Positions 1-8,224 of a stretch of DNA of 13,775 bases are shown in pieces. Within the stretch, counting starts at the first letter, position 1, and the number at the start of each line of letters is the position of its first letter. Both the position numbers and the translations under genes were made by a program. The stretch is from positions 1 to 13,775 of the forward strand of contig RBNI01004599.1 in NCBI GenBank assembly GCA_003990745.1. Reading direction: 5' to 3'. The notes below the pieces were generated by a model that saw nothing but the letters and a program-made list of their open reading frames with translations, did no database searches and was not told the DNA's origin. This DNA comes from Jimgerdemannia flammicorona (taxonomy: Eukaryota > Mucoromycota > Endogonomycetes > Endogonales > Endogonaceae).

Positions 1-8
1 ATATATGA

Positions 9-865
9 GAAGTTGATCATGAAATCAAACTGACCCCAGGAGCTATACCATCCAAAAAATACATATACTACATATTACTACTTGAAATTGAAGCAGTCAA
101 AAAGAAACTAGAAGAACTACTTACACAAGGAGCCATCCAGCCAAGCAAATCTCCTTATGGCTCACCAGTCCTATTTGTCAAGAAGAAGGATAGTACTCTG
201 CAAATATGCATACTCAATAAGCTAACTGTAAAGAACTGCTATCTACTACTCTTAATTGATCAAATCTTTGATGCTCTCAAGAATGCCAGTACTTCACCAA
301 GTTAGACCTTATGTCAGAATACCATCAGATTCGAATCAAGCCAGAAGACATTCCCAAGACTGCATTCATGACCCTCTTTGGGCTCTATGAATTCTTAGTC
401 TTAGCATTTGGTCTCACTAATGTACCTGCCACATTCCAGACTCTAATGAATAAGATATTCAAGGACCAACTATTTATTTTCCTATTGGTATATCTTGATG
501 ATATCCTGATCTTTAGTACAACTAAAGAAGAATACCTCAAACACATTTGAATAGTCCTGGAGATTCTACAAAAATACAAACTTTATACCAAGCTCAAGAA
601 GTGTGAATTATTCAAGAAACAAGTCAAATATCTTGGCTACATTGCCTCTATATAAGAAATTCAAGTAGACCTATATAAGATAGAAGCAATTAAAGAATGG
701 CCTATTCTGTTGAATCTCAAAGAACTCCAATCCTTTCTTGGTCTAGCTGACTACTATAGTCACTTTATCAGAAACTTCTCTGATATCGTCAAGCCACTGA
801 CTAACCTCATGAGGAAGACCCTGCACTCAGACCACTATGTACCCTATACCTGGGACCTCTTCTGT
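9..865 (+). pseudogene. Decayed Ty3/gypsy reverse transcriptase
   Basis: The RNA-dependent DNA polymerase domain is read in two frames. From 9 the frame shows the DHEIKL and [14 protein letters not shown] segments typical of the RT start. A short in-frame loss removes the usual CVDYR core near 207-213, and a frameshift follows near 288. From 293 the second frame gives [26 protein letters not shown] and the catalytic YLDD box (491-502). The thumb region KLKKCELF and the LGYIAS motif follow. In-frame stops lie at 548 (TGA, where relatives have Arg) and 653 (TAA). The first catalytic Asp lies in KLDL (305-307). The family identity is certain from motif order. The exact clade is not assigned. Confidence 0.9.
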
Positions 866-1417
866 CAATAAGCTTTTCAAGAACTCAAGAACTGCCTGAT
901 TCATGCTCCAGTTCTATATAATGCAGATCAAGGTCTAAAATTCACAGTCCCTACTGATGCATCAAATTTTGCCATTAGAGTAGTCCTGTTACAAAATAAT
1001 GGCAAAGAATACCATCTTATTGCTTTCAAGTCCCACAAGTTAACCCCAGCTAAACAAAAGCTAGCCACCCATGAGAAGGAACTACTGGTAATAATATATA
1101 TACTAGACTACTGGTAATGCTATCTAGAAGGTATTGAGGTTGATGTCATTACTGATCATCAATTCCTCAAGTACATCAACACCCAATCTACCCTGTCATA
1201 TCTACAAGCCAAGTAGAGTCTCAAACTTTAAACCTTCAACCTGATAATTATCTACAAGTCTGGCAAGACCCTTATAGTTCCAGATACCAGATACTCTGAC
1301 CTCACTACAATCATGTAAGTTACCTTAGTATCAGAATTCCTAGACCAAATCAGATAAGCTTATAAAGAAGATACAGTCACTACTAGAGTTTTCTCAAATA
1401 AGCTCAAGGATACATAT
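866..1417 (+). pseudogene. Decayed Ty3/gypsy RNase H and truncated pol tail
   Basis: RNase H would degrade the RNA strand of the RNA/DNA hybrid. It continues in the same frame as the RT, with AFQELKN leading into the domain. Catalytic-type residues are visible: Asp in TDAS (956-958), Glu in HEKELL and Asp in ITDH. A tail resembling the IIYxxGK segment that precedes integrase follows near 1250-1270. Stops occur at 869, 1115, 1214, 1229, 1316 and 1355: five TAA and one TAG, and no frameshift is needed. At 1115 the stop follows Trp in a motif where Arg is normal; 1214 is a position where Gln is typical (RQARW). The reading ends at 1417 before any integrase zinc finger, where element 2 starts. 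Confidence 0.82.
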
Positions 1418-1514
1418 TGTAACAAACCACAAAAATGTAGCAATCTTGAAACCCAACCAGATGACATGAACATTAGTATAGTATAGTAACCAGCAACCAT
1501 TGCTGTGGAAAATG

Positions 1515-1522
1515 TATAAATA
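1515..1522 (+). promoter_or_regulatory. Candidate TATA box in the LTR (U3)
   Basis: TATAAATA lies 33 bp before the 18-bp tandem repeats. A second TATAAATT-like site is at 1675-1682, just after the 11-bp repeats and 20 bp before an AATAAA at 1702-1707. Either could set the start of the genomic RNA. The sequence is AT-rich, so chance matches are easy. Confidence 0.3.
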
Positions 1523-1554
1523 ATCAGATAGCCAAAGAAGGGAATAATGTGAAC

Positions 1555-1623
1555 AGTGGCTGTCACTCTGATAGTGGCTGTCACCCTGATAGTGGCTGTC
1601 ACCCTGACAGTAAATGTCACCCC
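1555..1623 (+). repeat. 18-bp tandem repeat, nearly four copies
   Basis: The unit AGTGGCTGTCACCCTGAT starts at 1555, 1573 and 1591, with a diverged partial fourth copy at 1609-1623. Copies 1 to 3 differ by one base each from the consensus at most. It lies inside the proposed U3 between two TATA-like sites. Short tandem arrays in U3 often serve as enhancers in LTR elements and retroviruses; that role here is an inference. Confidence 0.85.
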
Positions 1624-1647
1624 ATAAATAGCATTCTATAGTTAGTC

Positions 1648-1669
1648 AGATAGCAACCAGATAGCAACC
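1648..1669 (+). repeat. 11-bp direct repeat, two copies
   Basis: AGATAGCAACC occurs twice head to tail (1648-1658 and 1659-1669) immediately before the second TATA-like site. It is a further short array in the same U3-like segment. Confidence 0.75.
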
Positions 1670-2040
1670 ACAATGTATAAATTACCCCAGAGACAAGAGT
1701 GAATAAACCTCAGTCTGAAATTGAATCCAAAAGCAAAAGACAAGTCTGCCTACCACACTTCAAGAGGAACTCTACAGCCACTGTTAGGAGATTGTGAGCA
1801 TTGGTCCCCTTTTCCACTCTGGTCCACTTTCCGATATAAAGAATGAGTTCATTTTGGGTTCGCTTGCCAGATAAGCCTGAAGATTTGCCACCTAAGTTCA
1901 AGGAAGAACTTCGCTGCCGTTTCAAGTTATTTGCCACATTCCCAGAGAGCCATATTCTTACCACAAGCTAGTCTTTCTGATGCAACTTCGCAGTAGAGTC
2001 AGTCTATGATGTAACCCCATACAAATGAAGCCAGTCTTTG

Positions 2041-2360
2041 ACATAACTTGCCAAGAATCTGAGTTATTTTCCAGAAGCCCACTGATTCTGGAGAATCCAC
2101 ATCATCTGCTGTTTTCTAGTTATCCACCATATTTCCAGTTGAAAGCCACCGATTTAGGAAGAATCTGCACCATCATATTCCCTGAAGAACCTGCCAATTC
2201 AAGAAGAATCCACACCATCTGAGTTATTCGTTGTTCCCAGTGAGCCTGGTACAGAAGAAGCCACGCCAGTATAATTTACAATAAGAAGAACCCATGCCGT
2301 CTTCTATTCCCAAACTGCTGCTTTTGGAGGATCTGTACCAAATCGAGTTATCTGCCAAAT
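2041..2360 (+). repeat. Degenerate repeated segment in the LTR
   Basis: Variants of a GAAGAATCYRCACCATC-like motif recur at about 2091, 2158, 2203, 2287 and 2326, several followed by a GAGTTAT-like string. Spacing is irregular (roughly 40 to 85 bp). This looks like an old, diverged minisatellite within the LTR. It could also be chance similarity in a compositionally biased stretch. Confidence 0.4.
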
Positions 2361-2401
2361 TATCAGAATGTCTGCATAAGGAACCCATCATGCTACACAG
2401 A

Positions 2402-2512
2402 GATCGTCACACAGAAATCGCATAAGGAGAACTGCTAAATTGCAAGACCGTCACACAGAAATCGCATAAGGAGAACTGCTAAATTGCAAGACCATCACCC
2501 AGAAATCGCATA
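2402..2512 (+). repeat. 44-bp tandem repeat, 2.5 copies
   Basis: Copy 1 is 2402-2445 and copy 2 is 2446-2489; they differ at one base. Copy 3 (2490-2512) is partial with a few changes. The high identity of copies 1 and 2 inside a strongly decayed element suggests that the duplication is recent relative to the insertion, or that the array has been homogenised. Function unknown. Confidence 0.9.
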
Positions 2513-2787
2513 CTTTTGGAAATTGCCTCACTACACAAAATTGTACCATTCCCAATTGACTCAAGAAGGAAACCCATCCACACAAATCGCCGCTACATCC
2601 AGAGAACCATCCCAATAAGAAAATCGCTTGCAGATATCCAGCTTTGACTATTATACCACTAAACACCAAGGACCTCAGGAATCTTAGAACATTTTGTTGC
2701 TTTTTGACAAAGTAACTGAGAGCTCAAGCCAAACTACACCAACCACCAACCTTGTAATTTGTCTCCATTGAGCCAGCATATTACATT

Positions 2788-2804
2788 TGGGGGCTCAACT
2801 GGGA
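2788..2804 (+). promoter_or_regulatory. Primer-binding site, tRNA-Pro-like (layer-2 Ty3 element)
   Basis: TGGGGGCTCAACTGGGA begins two bases after the LTR end. TGG pairs with the CCA tail of a tRNA, and the following bases agree at 14 of 18 positions with the tRNA-Pro site known from murine leukaemia viruses (my recollection of that site). Reverse transcription would start here. The host's own tRNA-Pro is not in the window, so the tRNA identity is an inference. Confidence 0.6.
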
Positions 2805-2817
2805 AGATTTCAAATCA

Positions 2818-3290
2818 ATGTGACTTTTCAGCTCACAAGAACCCACAGTCAAACTGGATACATTTGACCCAACACCAACCTCTGCCACCACAGGAGAACC
2901 AGTTATCACTAGCATTTGGATAGGAAGAGAAGTAATCACATCAAGACTTGCTAATTACCCAGCATTGGAAGGATCCCAACCAAAACCAGAAGGCAGTACA
3001 GCCCGAAATCCCCAACCAGATCAACCAGACAGCCCTGCTAGAGATTTTGGAGAACTTATACAAGAACTAGAAGATCTTATCACACAAACCCAATACTTTA
3101 CAGCCAGATACCCCACACCAGTCCCACTAATCTCATCAATAGAACCCCTACCACAACTCCTTGCAGAACCAGAAGTAGATCCTACAAGAATACCTAGGCC
3201 TATTCCACTCCGTCCAAGGACCAGAATACCATCCTCAAGATATCCAAGCACCCCCATCTCCAGTGTCAGCTCAGAGAGCGAATCAGAATC
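2818..3290 (+). pseudogene. Ty3 gag, N-terminal part (left of the copia insertion)
   Basis: This is the Pro/Ser/Glu-rich N-terminal part of the structural Gag polyprotein. The first ATG after the primer-binding site is at 2818, and the next codon is TGA (2821-2823). From 2824 the frame is open to the insertion point, so the TGA probably replaced CGA (Arg). The region includes PQPDQPDSPARDFGELIQ, a proline-rich stretch (about 3110-3235) and a Ser-Glu repeat that ends at the target site. The last codon is split by the copia element (TC at 3289-3290) and is completed to TCC after the second GAATC, so the frame resumes at 8385 without shift. No domain with known function is recognisable in this N-terminal part. 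Confidence 0.7.
3286..3290. repeat. Target-site duplication, left copy (GAATC)
   Basis: GAATC directly precedes the left copia LTR and is repeated directly after the right one at 8380-8384. Five base pairs is the usual size for Ty1/copia integrases. Confidence 0.95.
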
Positions 3291-3445
3291 TGTTGTGGAA
3301 TGTGGAAGTTTGGAGAGAGAAGCAAAGTATTTATTGCTAATTCTTACGTGCTTTTATGCATCGCCATTAGTGATGTTTACATGATGACGTAGTCAAAGGA
3401 AGGCTGCGCCACCATATATCGAGTTGTAACCTACATATTTCAATA
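3291..3445 (-). repeat. Copia LTR, left copy (3' LTR of the element)
   Basis: This 155-bp repeat reads TATTG...CAACA in element orientation. It differs from the right copy at 3347, 3349, 3358, 3359, 3360, 3374 and 3375, all transitions. The first 56 and last 70 bases are identical to the other copy. Confidence 0.96.
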
Positions 3446-3454
3446 CTCCTGCTC
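3446..3454 (-). promoter_or_regulatory. Candidate polypurine tract of the copia element
   Basis: On the minus strand GAGCAGGAG directly abuts the 3' LTR. A purine run here is where plus-strand DNA synthesis normally primes. It is short and has one pyrimidine, so it is a weak example. Confidence 0.45.
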
Positions 3455-3733
3455 AATGAGATATGCAAATATCCAAACTGCAATACTAAGCTATAACCAC
3501 TGCAAATCTCGCTGTAATGTTCAGACCACTATCTAGAAACCGAAAAACATTCGAATTGCCTGCTTAAAGCTCGAAAAATAGGTTGAAAAGTAGAGATGTG
3601 AACATTCGTAGATGAGCAATGTTGGTAGAAATCTGCAATATAGCGATAGGGAAAAGAAATGCATTGAATATGAAATAGATTTCGAAATTGATCCGCCGAA
3701 ATACTTCTGTATAGCTCACTATTGTTGCTGTTT
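3455..3733 (-). other. Copia 3' untranslated region
   Basis: This stretch lies between the end of the RNase H reading and the polypurine tract. The pol frame meets TAA at 3734-3736, passes three further Gln codons, and then meets TAG TGA. I see no domain or RNA structure in the rest. Confidence 0.5.
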
Positions 3734-4300
3734 TTATTGCTGGCGTATAGTTTTCGCCGCCGTAACTCCCATTCCCTTTATGCATAAGTCAAACTTTGCC
3801 TTTGGAAGGGCTTTAGTCAATGAATCCGCTGTCATATATTCTGTTGGGGTGTATTCAAGATGTATAGTGCCATTTTCCATGCATTCACATATGAAATGAT
3901 GCTGTATGTCAATGTGTTTTATTCTGGCGTGATGTATAGGGTTCTTCGCCAAAGCAATCGTTGATTGGTTATCTTGCTGGAGTAGTGTAGAGTGCCGTTG
4001 CTCGTATCCCAGCTCCTTTAACAGTTCTCGAAGCCAGATAGCCTCCTTTGTTGCCATTGACAATGCTTGATATTCCGCTTGCATAGAGGATGTTGCCACT
4101 GAAGGTTGCTTACGCGTTTGCCACGAAATGGCTCCGTTGTTTACTTTAAAGATGTATTCAGTCATAGACCTTCTGTCATCTAAGTCGCCGGCCCAATCGG
4201 CGTCACAAGAACCGAATAGGCATATAGTACTCCCGCTTTGCCCATTATCACTGCCCAAACTGAGCATATAGTCCGCGGTTCCTTTGATGTACCTGAAAAT
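3734..4300 (-). pseudogene. Copia RNase H domain
   Basis: This is the C-terminal RNase H of the copia polyprotein, which removes RNA from the cDNA hybrid. It shows the copia signatures CDADWAGD, SWQTRKQ, SSMQAEYQAL (Glu near 4073-4075), LLQQDNQST (Asp near 3971-3973), KHIDIQHHF and MTADSLTK. Catalytic acidic residues appear intact. It continues the RT frame. A TGA at 4301-4303 sits in the block IFRYIKGT, where the family has Lys-Arg-Ile; it is one of the clearest Arg-to-TGA cases. The final stop region (TAA at 3734, then Gln codons, then TAG TGA) makes the native C-terminus uncertain. Confidence 0.93.
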
Positions 4301-5272
4301 TCACTTGATTGCTATCCAATGGCTATTGTTGTAGCATGAAGAATACTGCGCCGCTTTGTTTACCGCAAAAGAGATATCAGGTCTCGTCCCTTGCATAAGA
4401 TACATGAGGAATCCCACGGCTTGTCGATAGGGGATGTCATTTCCCTCGGGTGTAGTGTCAGACTTCTTTAGTTTCATGAATGTTTCCATAGGTATCCCGA
4501 CTGGTTTGCATTCACTCATCCTGAATCGCTCGAGAATATTTTGAATGTATGTGGCTTGCGTTAGGTGTATAGCGCACTCGCGCCTGTTACGTATAATCGA
4601 TATTCCAAGGAGATAGGACGCTTCGCCTAAGTCCGTCATTTTGAATTCCTGGCGTAGTGTAGCCTTTACGTCGTTGATTTCACTTGCCATTCCGACTAAA
4701 ATAATATCGTCAACCCAAATTCCCAGGTATACCATTCCTGAGAATATATGTCAGGTGTATATGCATGGATCGGCTTCACAACGCTTGAATCCGTTATCTA
4801 GGAGATATCCATCGATCTTTCGATTCCACAACCTCGCCGCTTGCTTGATTCCATAGAGCCCTTTGCATAATTTACATACAAGCTCATTTCCGTCATTGTC
4901 ATATAGTTTGTATCCTTGTGGTTGTCATACATATAACTCCGTGTCTACGTCACCATTCAAGAATGCTGTCTTTACGTCCATTTGGTGTATTTCGTAGTCA
5001 TACTTGGCTCTGATCGCAAGAAGTATTCTAAGCGAAGTCAACTTAAATACCGGGGAAAATGTCTCATCGTAGTCTATACCATAGCCTTGCAAGTATCCCT
5101 TTGCTACAAATTGAGCCTTATACCGTTCTACGTTGCCGTTAGCCTTACGCTTGATCTTGTAGACCCACTTTGATCCTATAGCTTGTCGCTCTGCTGGAAG
5201 GCTTACTAGATCCCAAGTGTTGTTTTCGATGAGCGAACTGTACTCCTCGTCCATAGCCTTTCCCCACTCCTT
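4301..5272 (-). pseudogene. Copia reverse transcriptase
   Basis: The RNA-dependent DNA polymerase of the copia polyprotein. Motifs in order: EWGKAMDEEYSSLIENNTWDLV, read from about 5272, then GSKWVYKIKRK, ERYKAQFVAKGY, the first catalytic Asp in QMDVKTAFLNG (4976-4978), CKGLYGIKQAARLWNRKID, and the catalytic box at 4706-4717, read WVDD rather than the usual YVDD. GTRPDISFAVNKAAQYSS follows. Stops are TGA at 4925 (before QPQGY), TGA at 4751 and TGA at 4301. No frameshift occurs within the domain. Trp codons in conserved positions are all still TGG. Confidence 0.95.
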
Positions 5273-6700
5273 CTTATCATTTGAGTGAATGGCTTTGTCG
5301 TAGTGTGCTGGCTCACCGGTCGTTGCTATGTAAGCGCATTCGCAGGCATAGTTCACGTGATGTTGTTTGCGACAAGATGACTTGGGTGGGTTCCAGTAAT
5401 TTCTCAGATCCGCTTGGATTTCGTTATCCATTCCAGATTTGCGCTTCTTCTTACCCTTCGGAAAGGTATCCTCTTCGTCATCCTCATCTGTAATTTCCGT
5501 TATCCTTGGTTCTTGCAACTTCATTTCCGTTTGAATGGGTTGCATTTTCGCTGGCGTAGATCCCAAGGATGTCTTTGGCGTAGTCTTCGGTGACATTCCG
5601 GGTATAGATATTGTTCCGCTAGCCTTTGCAGTTGGTGTAGATGATGCTGGCTGTACCATCGAATTCACCGTCGGATTTGAGATAGGAATTTCCACGTAGA
5701 TTTCCTGCTTAGTCTCTTTGAACTGTACGTCGCGTGAAATGATCATACATCGTTTCTGCGGGTTCCAAAGTCTGTATCCTGCTCTATCGTATCTAAGGAA
5801 TATATGCTTATCTGCCTTAGGTTTGAACTTGCCTCGGTTGCCACCTTTGTCCAGAACATATACCTCGCTTCCGAATATGTGTAAGTGTGAAATGTCAGGC
5901 TTGGATCCACTCCATAATTCCTCAGGGGTTAGATTGCTGTCGTTCCTAGATTGCTTGCCAGGATCCTTGCTTAGAGCTCGAGAGAAACAACGATTTCGAA
6001 TATATGCCACCATATTCACCGCTTCTGCCCAAAAGGACTTTGGTAAGCCGGCCATATTCATCATCGTTCTAGCCATTTCCACTATCGTTCGATTGAATCA
6101 TTCTACCATGCCGTTTTGCTGAGGTGTATAAGGGGCTGTCATAGAGTGCTATATACTGTTCTTCTTCAAGAAGTGTCTGAAACCTTTGTTGATATATTCT
6201 TTGCCGTTATCTGAGTGTAGGGTTCATATTCTACATCCCGTCTCATTCTCCACGGCTGCCTTGAATTCCCGGAATTTGTCGAATGCCTCGTTTTTCCCTA
6301 CAATGAGATATACGTAGACTTTGTGTGTATAATCATCAATGAATGTATGTAATAAAATACTTCTTCCCGGAGTGTGATGCCGTTCGCATGGGGCTACAAA
6401 TATCCATATGAATCAAATCGAGAATGCCGGCCACTCACTTCGTTCATTCCTGAAAAGGTTGCCGGAAAGTCTTGTTTGCCGCGCATCCATCGCAAAAGAA
6501 ATCTGGTGGCGTATAGTCTGGTAAACTGTATACGGACTTGCTCCTTATCATCCATTCCAGGCTCGTTTTACCGATATGTCCTAAGCATTCATGCATTATA
6601 CGCCAGAAATCCTCTCCTGTTGTAGTTGCAGAATATGCGGATATAGCACCACTCGGCGTGCTATTGATTGCATATAGATTCCCCTTTCTCGATGCGTACA
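5273..6700 (-). pseudogene. Copia integrase, broken by a 4-bp duplication
   Basis: Integrase would insert the cDNA into the genome, here with a 5-bp stagger. The N-terminal HHCC zinc motif is visible: two His in MHECLGH (about 6576-6593) and CDGC (about 6483-6494). IHMDICSPM and SGKKYF lead into the core. A tandem duplication of TGTA (6344-6351 on the plus strand) shifts the frame just before FIDDYT. Core acidic positions are then FIDDYT, SDNGKEY and the Glu of QNGMVE. The copia GKG/W-type segment (VLDKGGNRGKFKPKADKHIF) and an acidic, Lys-rich tail near 5460 follow. Stops: TGA 6444, 6435, 6224 and 6098 (Arg in ERxNRT), and TAG 6149 (before HSMTAPYTPQQNG). Confidence 0.9.
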
Positions 6701-7304
6701 TTAACTCCTTATTATTCTTCAGATTGATTACTGTTACACCGTTCGGGCATATATTTACTCCTCTGTCCCTGCGAGCCATCATCCGGCCTATCGAGAAGAG
6801 GTTCTTACCTATATCTGGAACATATAGTACGTCCACGAAGGTGCCTGAAGGTTCATCAACGTTTCCATGTAGATGTATGCCTACGTTGCCTTTCCCTTGA
6901 GCATAAATGACATTATTGTCATCTAGCTTGATAGGTATGGGATGCTCGAACTTCTCATACATAGAGAACCACTCCCAGTGAGCCATCATATACTGTGTTG
7001 TGCCCGAATCTATGAGCCAGACCTCTTCGCTGCATGCATAAGCGCTGTTCGGCGTATAGCTTACATTTGCACTGGCGCCGACGTTGATGTCACCATTTTT
7101 CACTGTCTGAAAAGTGTTTTGTTGACCAGGATTTATAGATGTTGAACTGGTGGAATTGCATCTGCAACTGGCAGTTGGTTCCGAATTTCCTCCTATTTCA
7201 ATGGTTTCTGCTTATGGATAGGTCACCGCTTCTGCGAAGAATAGACCTCCGCCACTGCTGTTCTCATTGTTGGCATCCACTGTGTTTGCCTGCCATTGTC
7301 CTTG
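6701..7304 (-). pseudogene. Copia aspartic protease
   Basis: The protease that cleaves the copia polyprotein. The active-site motif is DSGTTQYM (Asp at 7008-7010); relatives usually have DSGATxHM, so Tyr stands in place of His. A flap-like region follows (VIYAQGKGNVGI), then VLYVPDIGKNLFSIGRM, which is the typical copia protease end. The frame runs from gag through TAG at 7305-7307 (between Gln residues) and TAA at 7212-7214. It is open from 7211 down to 6447. Gag and pol were probably a single polyprotein, as in many copia elements. Confidence 0.88.
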
Positions 7305-8161
7305 CTATTGGTCACCCTTTTCCTTCTTCTTGCAGTTGCAGTCCTGCTCATGATGTCCATGCTTATTATAGTAAAAGCATTTACTGTCGAATTTCTCGCG
7401 TTGCTGGCCTCGACCTTTGTTCAGCTTGCCTTTGCCTCGTCCACGTGCTCCACCGTAGAATGCTTTCTTGTCGTATTCCTCGTTGGCGTTGTTGCTGCCT
7501 AGCCTTGTTTCCTCGTTTAAAAGGCTTGTGACGACATGCTTATAATCTGATAATCTGCCGGATTCCCTCATAGCAGCGACAACCACGTTGTATGCTTCGG
7601 GAAGGCCTCGTATAAGAGCCAGGACCTTGTCTTCATCCTTGATGGGTCCGCCAGCGTAGATGTAAGGGAATTCACTTGATTCGCCAGCTCGTCGACTCGA
7701 TTTGCGTAGTCCCGGATGCTCTCCTTGGACTTAATTCGAAGATTGAATAGTTGCACCTTTAAGTGGAATCTGTTTGACACGGATGCCTGTTGATGGTGAT
7801 TGCGTAAAATCTCCCAGGCTTCATTCGCCGTCGTAGCATTGATTACCAGCTTCATTTGCATATTTGAAAGGGTGAACGTAATCTCCCTTAGCACTTTGTG
7901 ATCTTTCGCAGCGTCATATGTCATTACTTACGCCTGTGGCTTCCAGTAGTCCTCCAAACCGCATTCTTCAAGGAGATTCTTCATATGATACGCCCATATG
8001 GTATAGTCCTTACCGTCAAAGACAGAAATTGTCCTCTTTACTGTTGACGTTAGCGCCACTGCCAGAATGTTCATCATCATGGAAGTGAAACCCGTTCCAG
8101 CTGTGTTTGTGTTACTAGGACTTAGTGGCACGCTGCTAGCACTGCTTGAACTAGTAGCCAT
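7305..8161 (-). pseudogene. Copia gag with a damaged zinc knuckle
   Basis: The structural capsid protein. It starts at the ATG at 8159-8161, with a Ser/Thr-rich N-terminus, FDGKDYTIWAYHMKNLLEE (capsid start), then ANEAWEILRNHH and the RDYANRVDELANQ block typical of copia Gag (UBN2-like). A TAA (7928-7930) interrupts it after WKPQA. A single-base shift occurs at about 7645-7670, after which GGPIKDEDKVLALIRGLP continues in another frame. The RNA-binding knuckle at about 7338-7379 should read Cys-x2-Cys-x4-His-x4-Cys, but the second Cys is Tyr (TAT at 7368-7370). A basic Gly/Arg/Lys-rich stretch precedes the knuckle. Confidence 0.9.
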
Positions 8162-8209
8162 TGTATAGTATAGTGTAGCGTATGTGTAAGAGGGGTGTAT
8201 AGCCGCTAA

Positions 8210-8224
8210 CCGGGGCTCATAACC
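8210..8224 (-). promoter_or_regulatory. Copia primer-binding site, initiator tRNA-Met half-molecule type
   Basis: The minus strand immediately after the 5' LTR reads GGTTATGAGCCCCGG. Its complement contains GGGCTCATAACC, the anticodon arm of yeast-type initiator tRNA-Met, not the 3' CCA end. Drosophila copia uses the same strategy, priming from a 5' half of the initiator tRNA. The site directly abuts the LTR, as expected. Confidence 0.85.

Larger units (their letters stand above)
1..1417 (+). mobile_element. Layer 1: remnant of a Ty3/gypsy LTR retrotransposon (pol fragment)
   Basis: This is the oldest layer. It carries only the middle of a pol gene, reading from the start of reverse transcriptase through RNase H. 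Its left part lies before the window, and its right part is cut at 1417/1418, where the LTR of a second element appears to begin. I count only two CpG dinucleotides in 1,417 bp (near 332 and 787), which fits long-term methylation and deamination. No LTR, gag or integrase of this copy is visible. It cannot be active: it has eight in-frame stops after 311, one frameshift near 288, and a small in-frame deletion near 210. Whether the rest of this copy lies to the right of the window cannot be seen. Confidence 0.85.
1418..2785 (+). repeat. Proposed 5' LTR of the layer-2 Ty3 element
   Basis: The right boundary is well supported: TTACA at 2781-2785 is followed after two bases by a primer-binding site. 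The left boundary is inferred from the matching inverted end TGTAA at 1418-1422, which lies where the layer-1 pol reading breaks off. That gives a 1,368-bp LTR with perfect 5-bp inverted ends. The expected target duplication would be CATAT (1413-1417), recurring after the 3' LTR outside the window. Inside are TATA-like boxes (1515 and 1675), an AATAAA (1702-1707), 18-bp, 11-bp and 44-bp tandem repeats, and a degenerate repeated segment. I see no convincing protein in it. The second LTR is not available for comparison, so the left end could be wrong. Confidence 0.55.

Noticed and set aside
1710..2222. Small host protein genes on either strand in the LTR
   Set aside because: The open frames are short, lack recognisable domains and overlap the repeats and the proposed LTR.
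1555..2512. CRISPR-like array
   Set aside because: The repeats are direct, head to tail and without unique spacers, in an LTR of a eukaryotic element.
3612..3899. Plus-strand open frame of 95 codons
   Set aside because: It overlaps the copia 3' region antisense to RNase H and has no recognisable domain.
5718..6122. Plus-strand open frame of 134 codons
   Set aside because: It is the antisense shadow of copia integrase. The minus strand has the clear homology.
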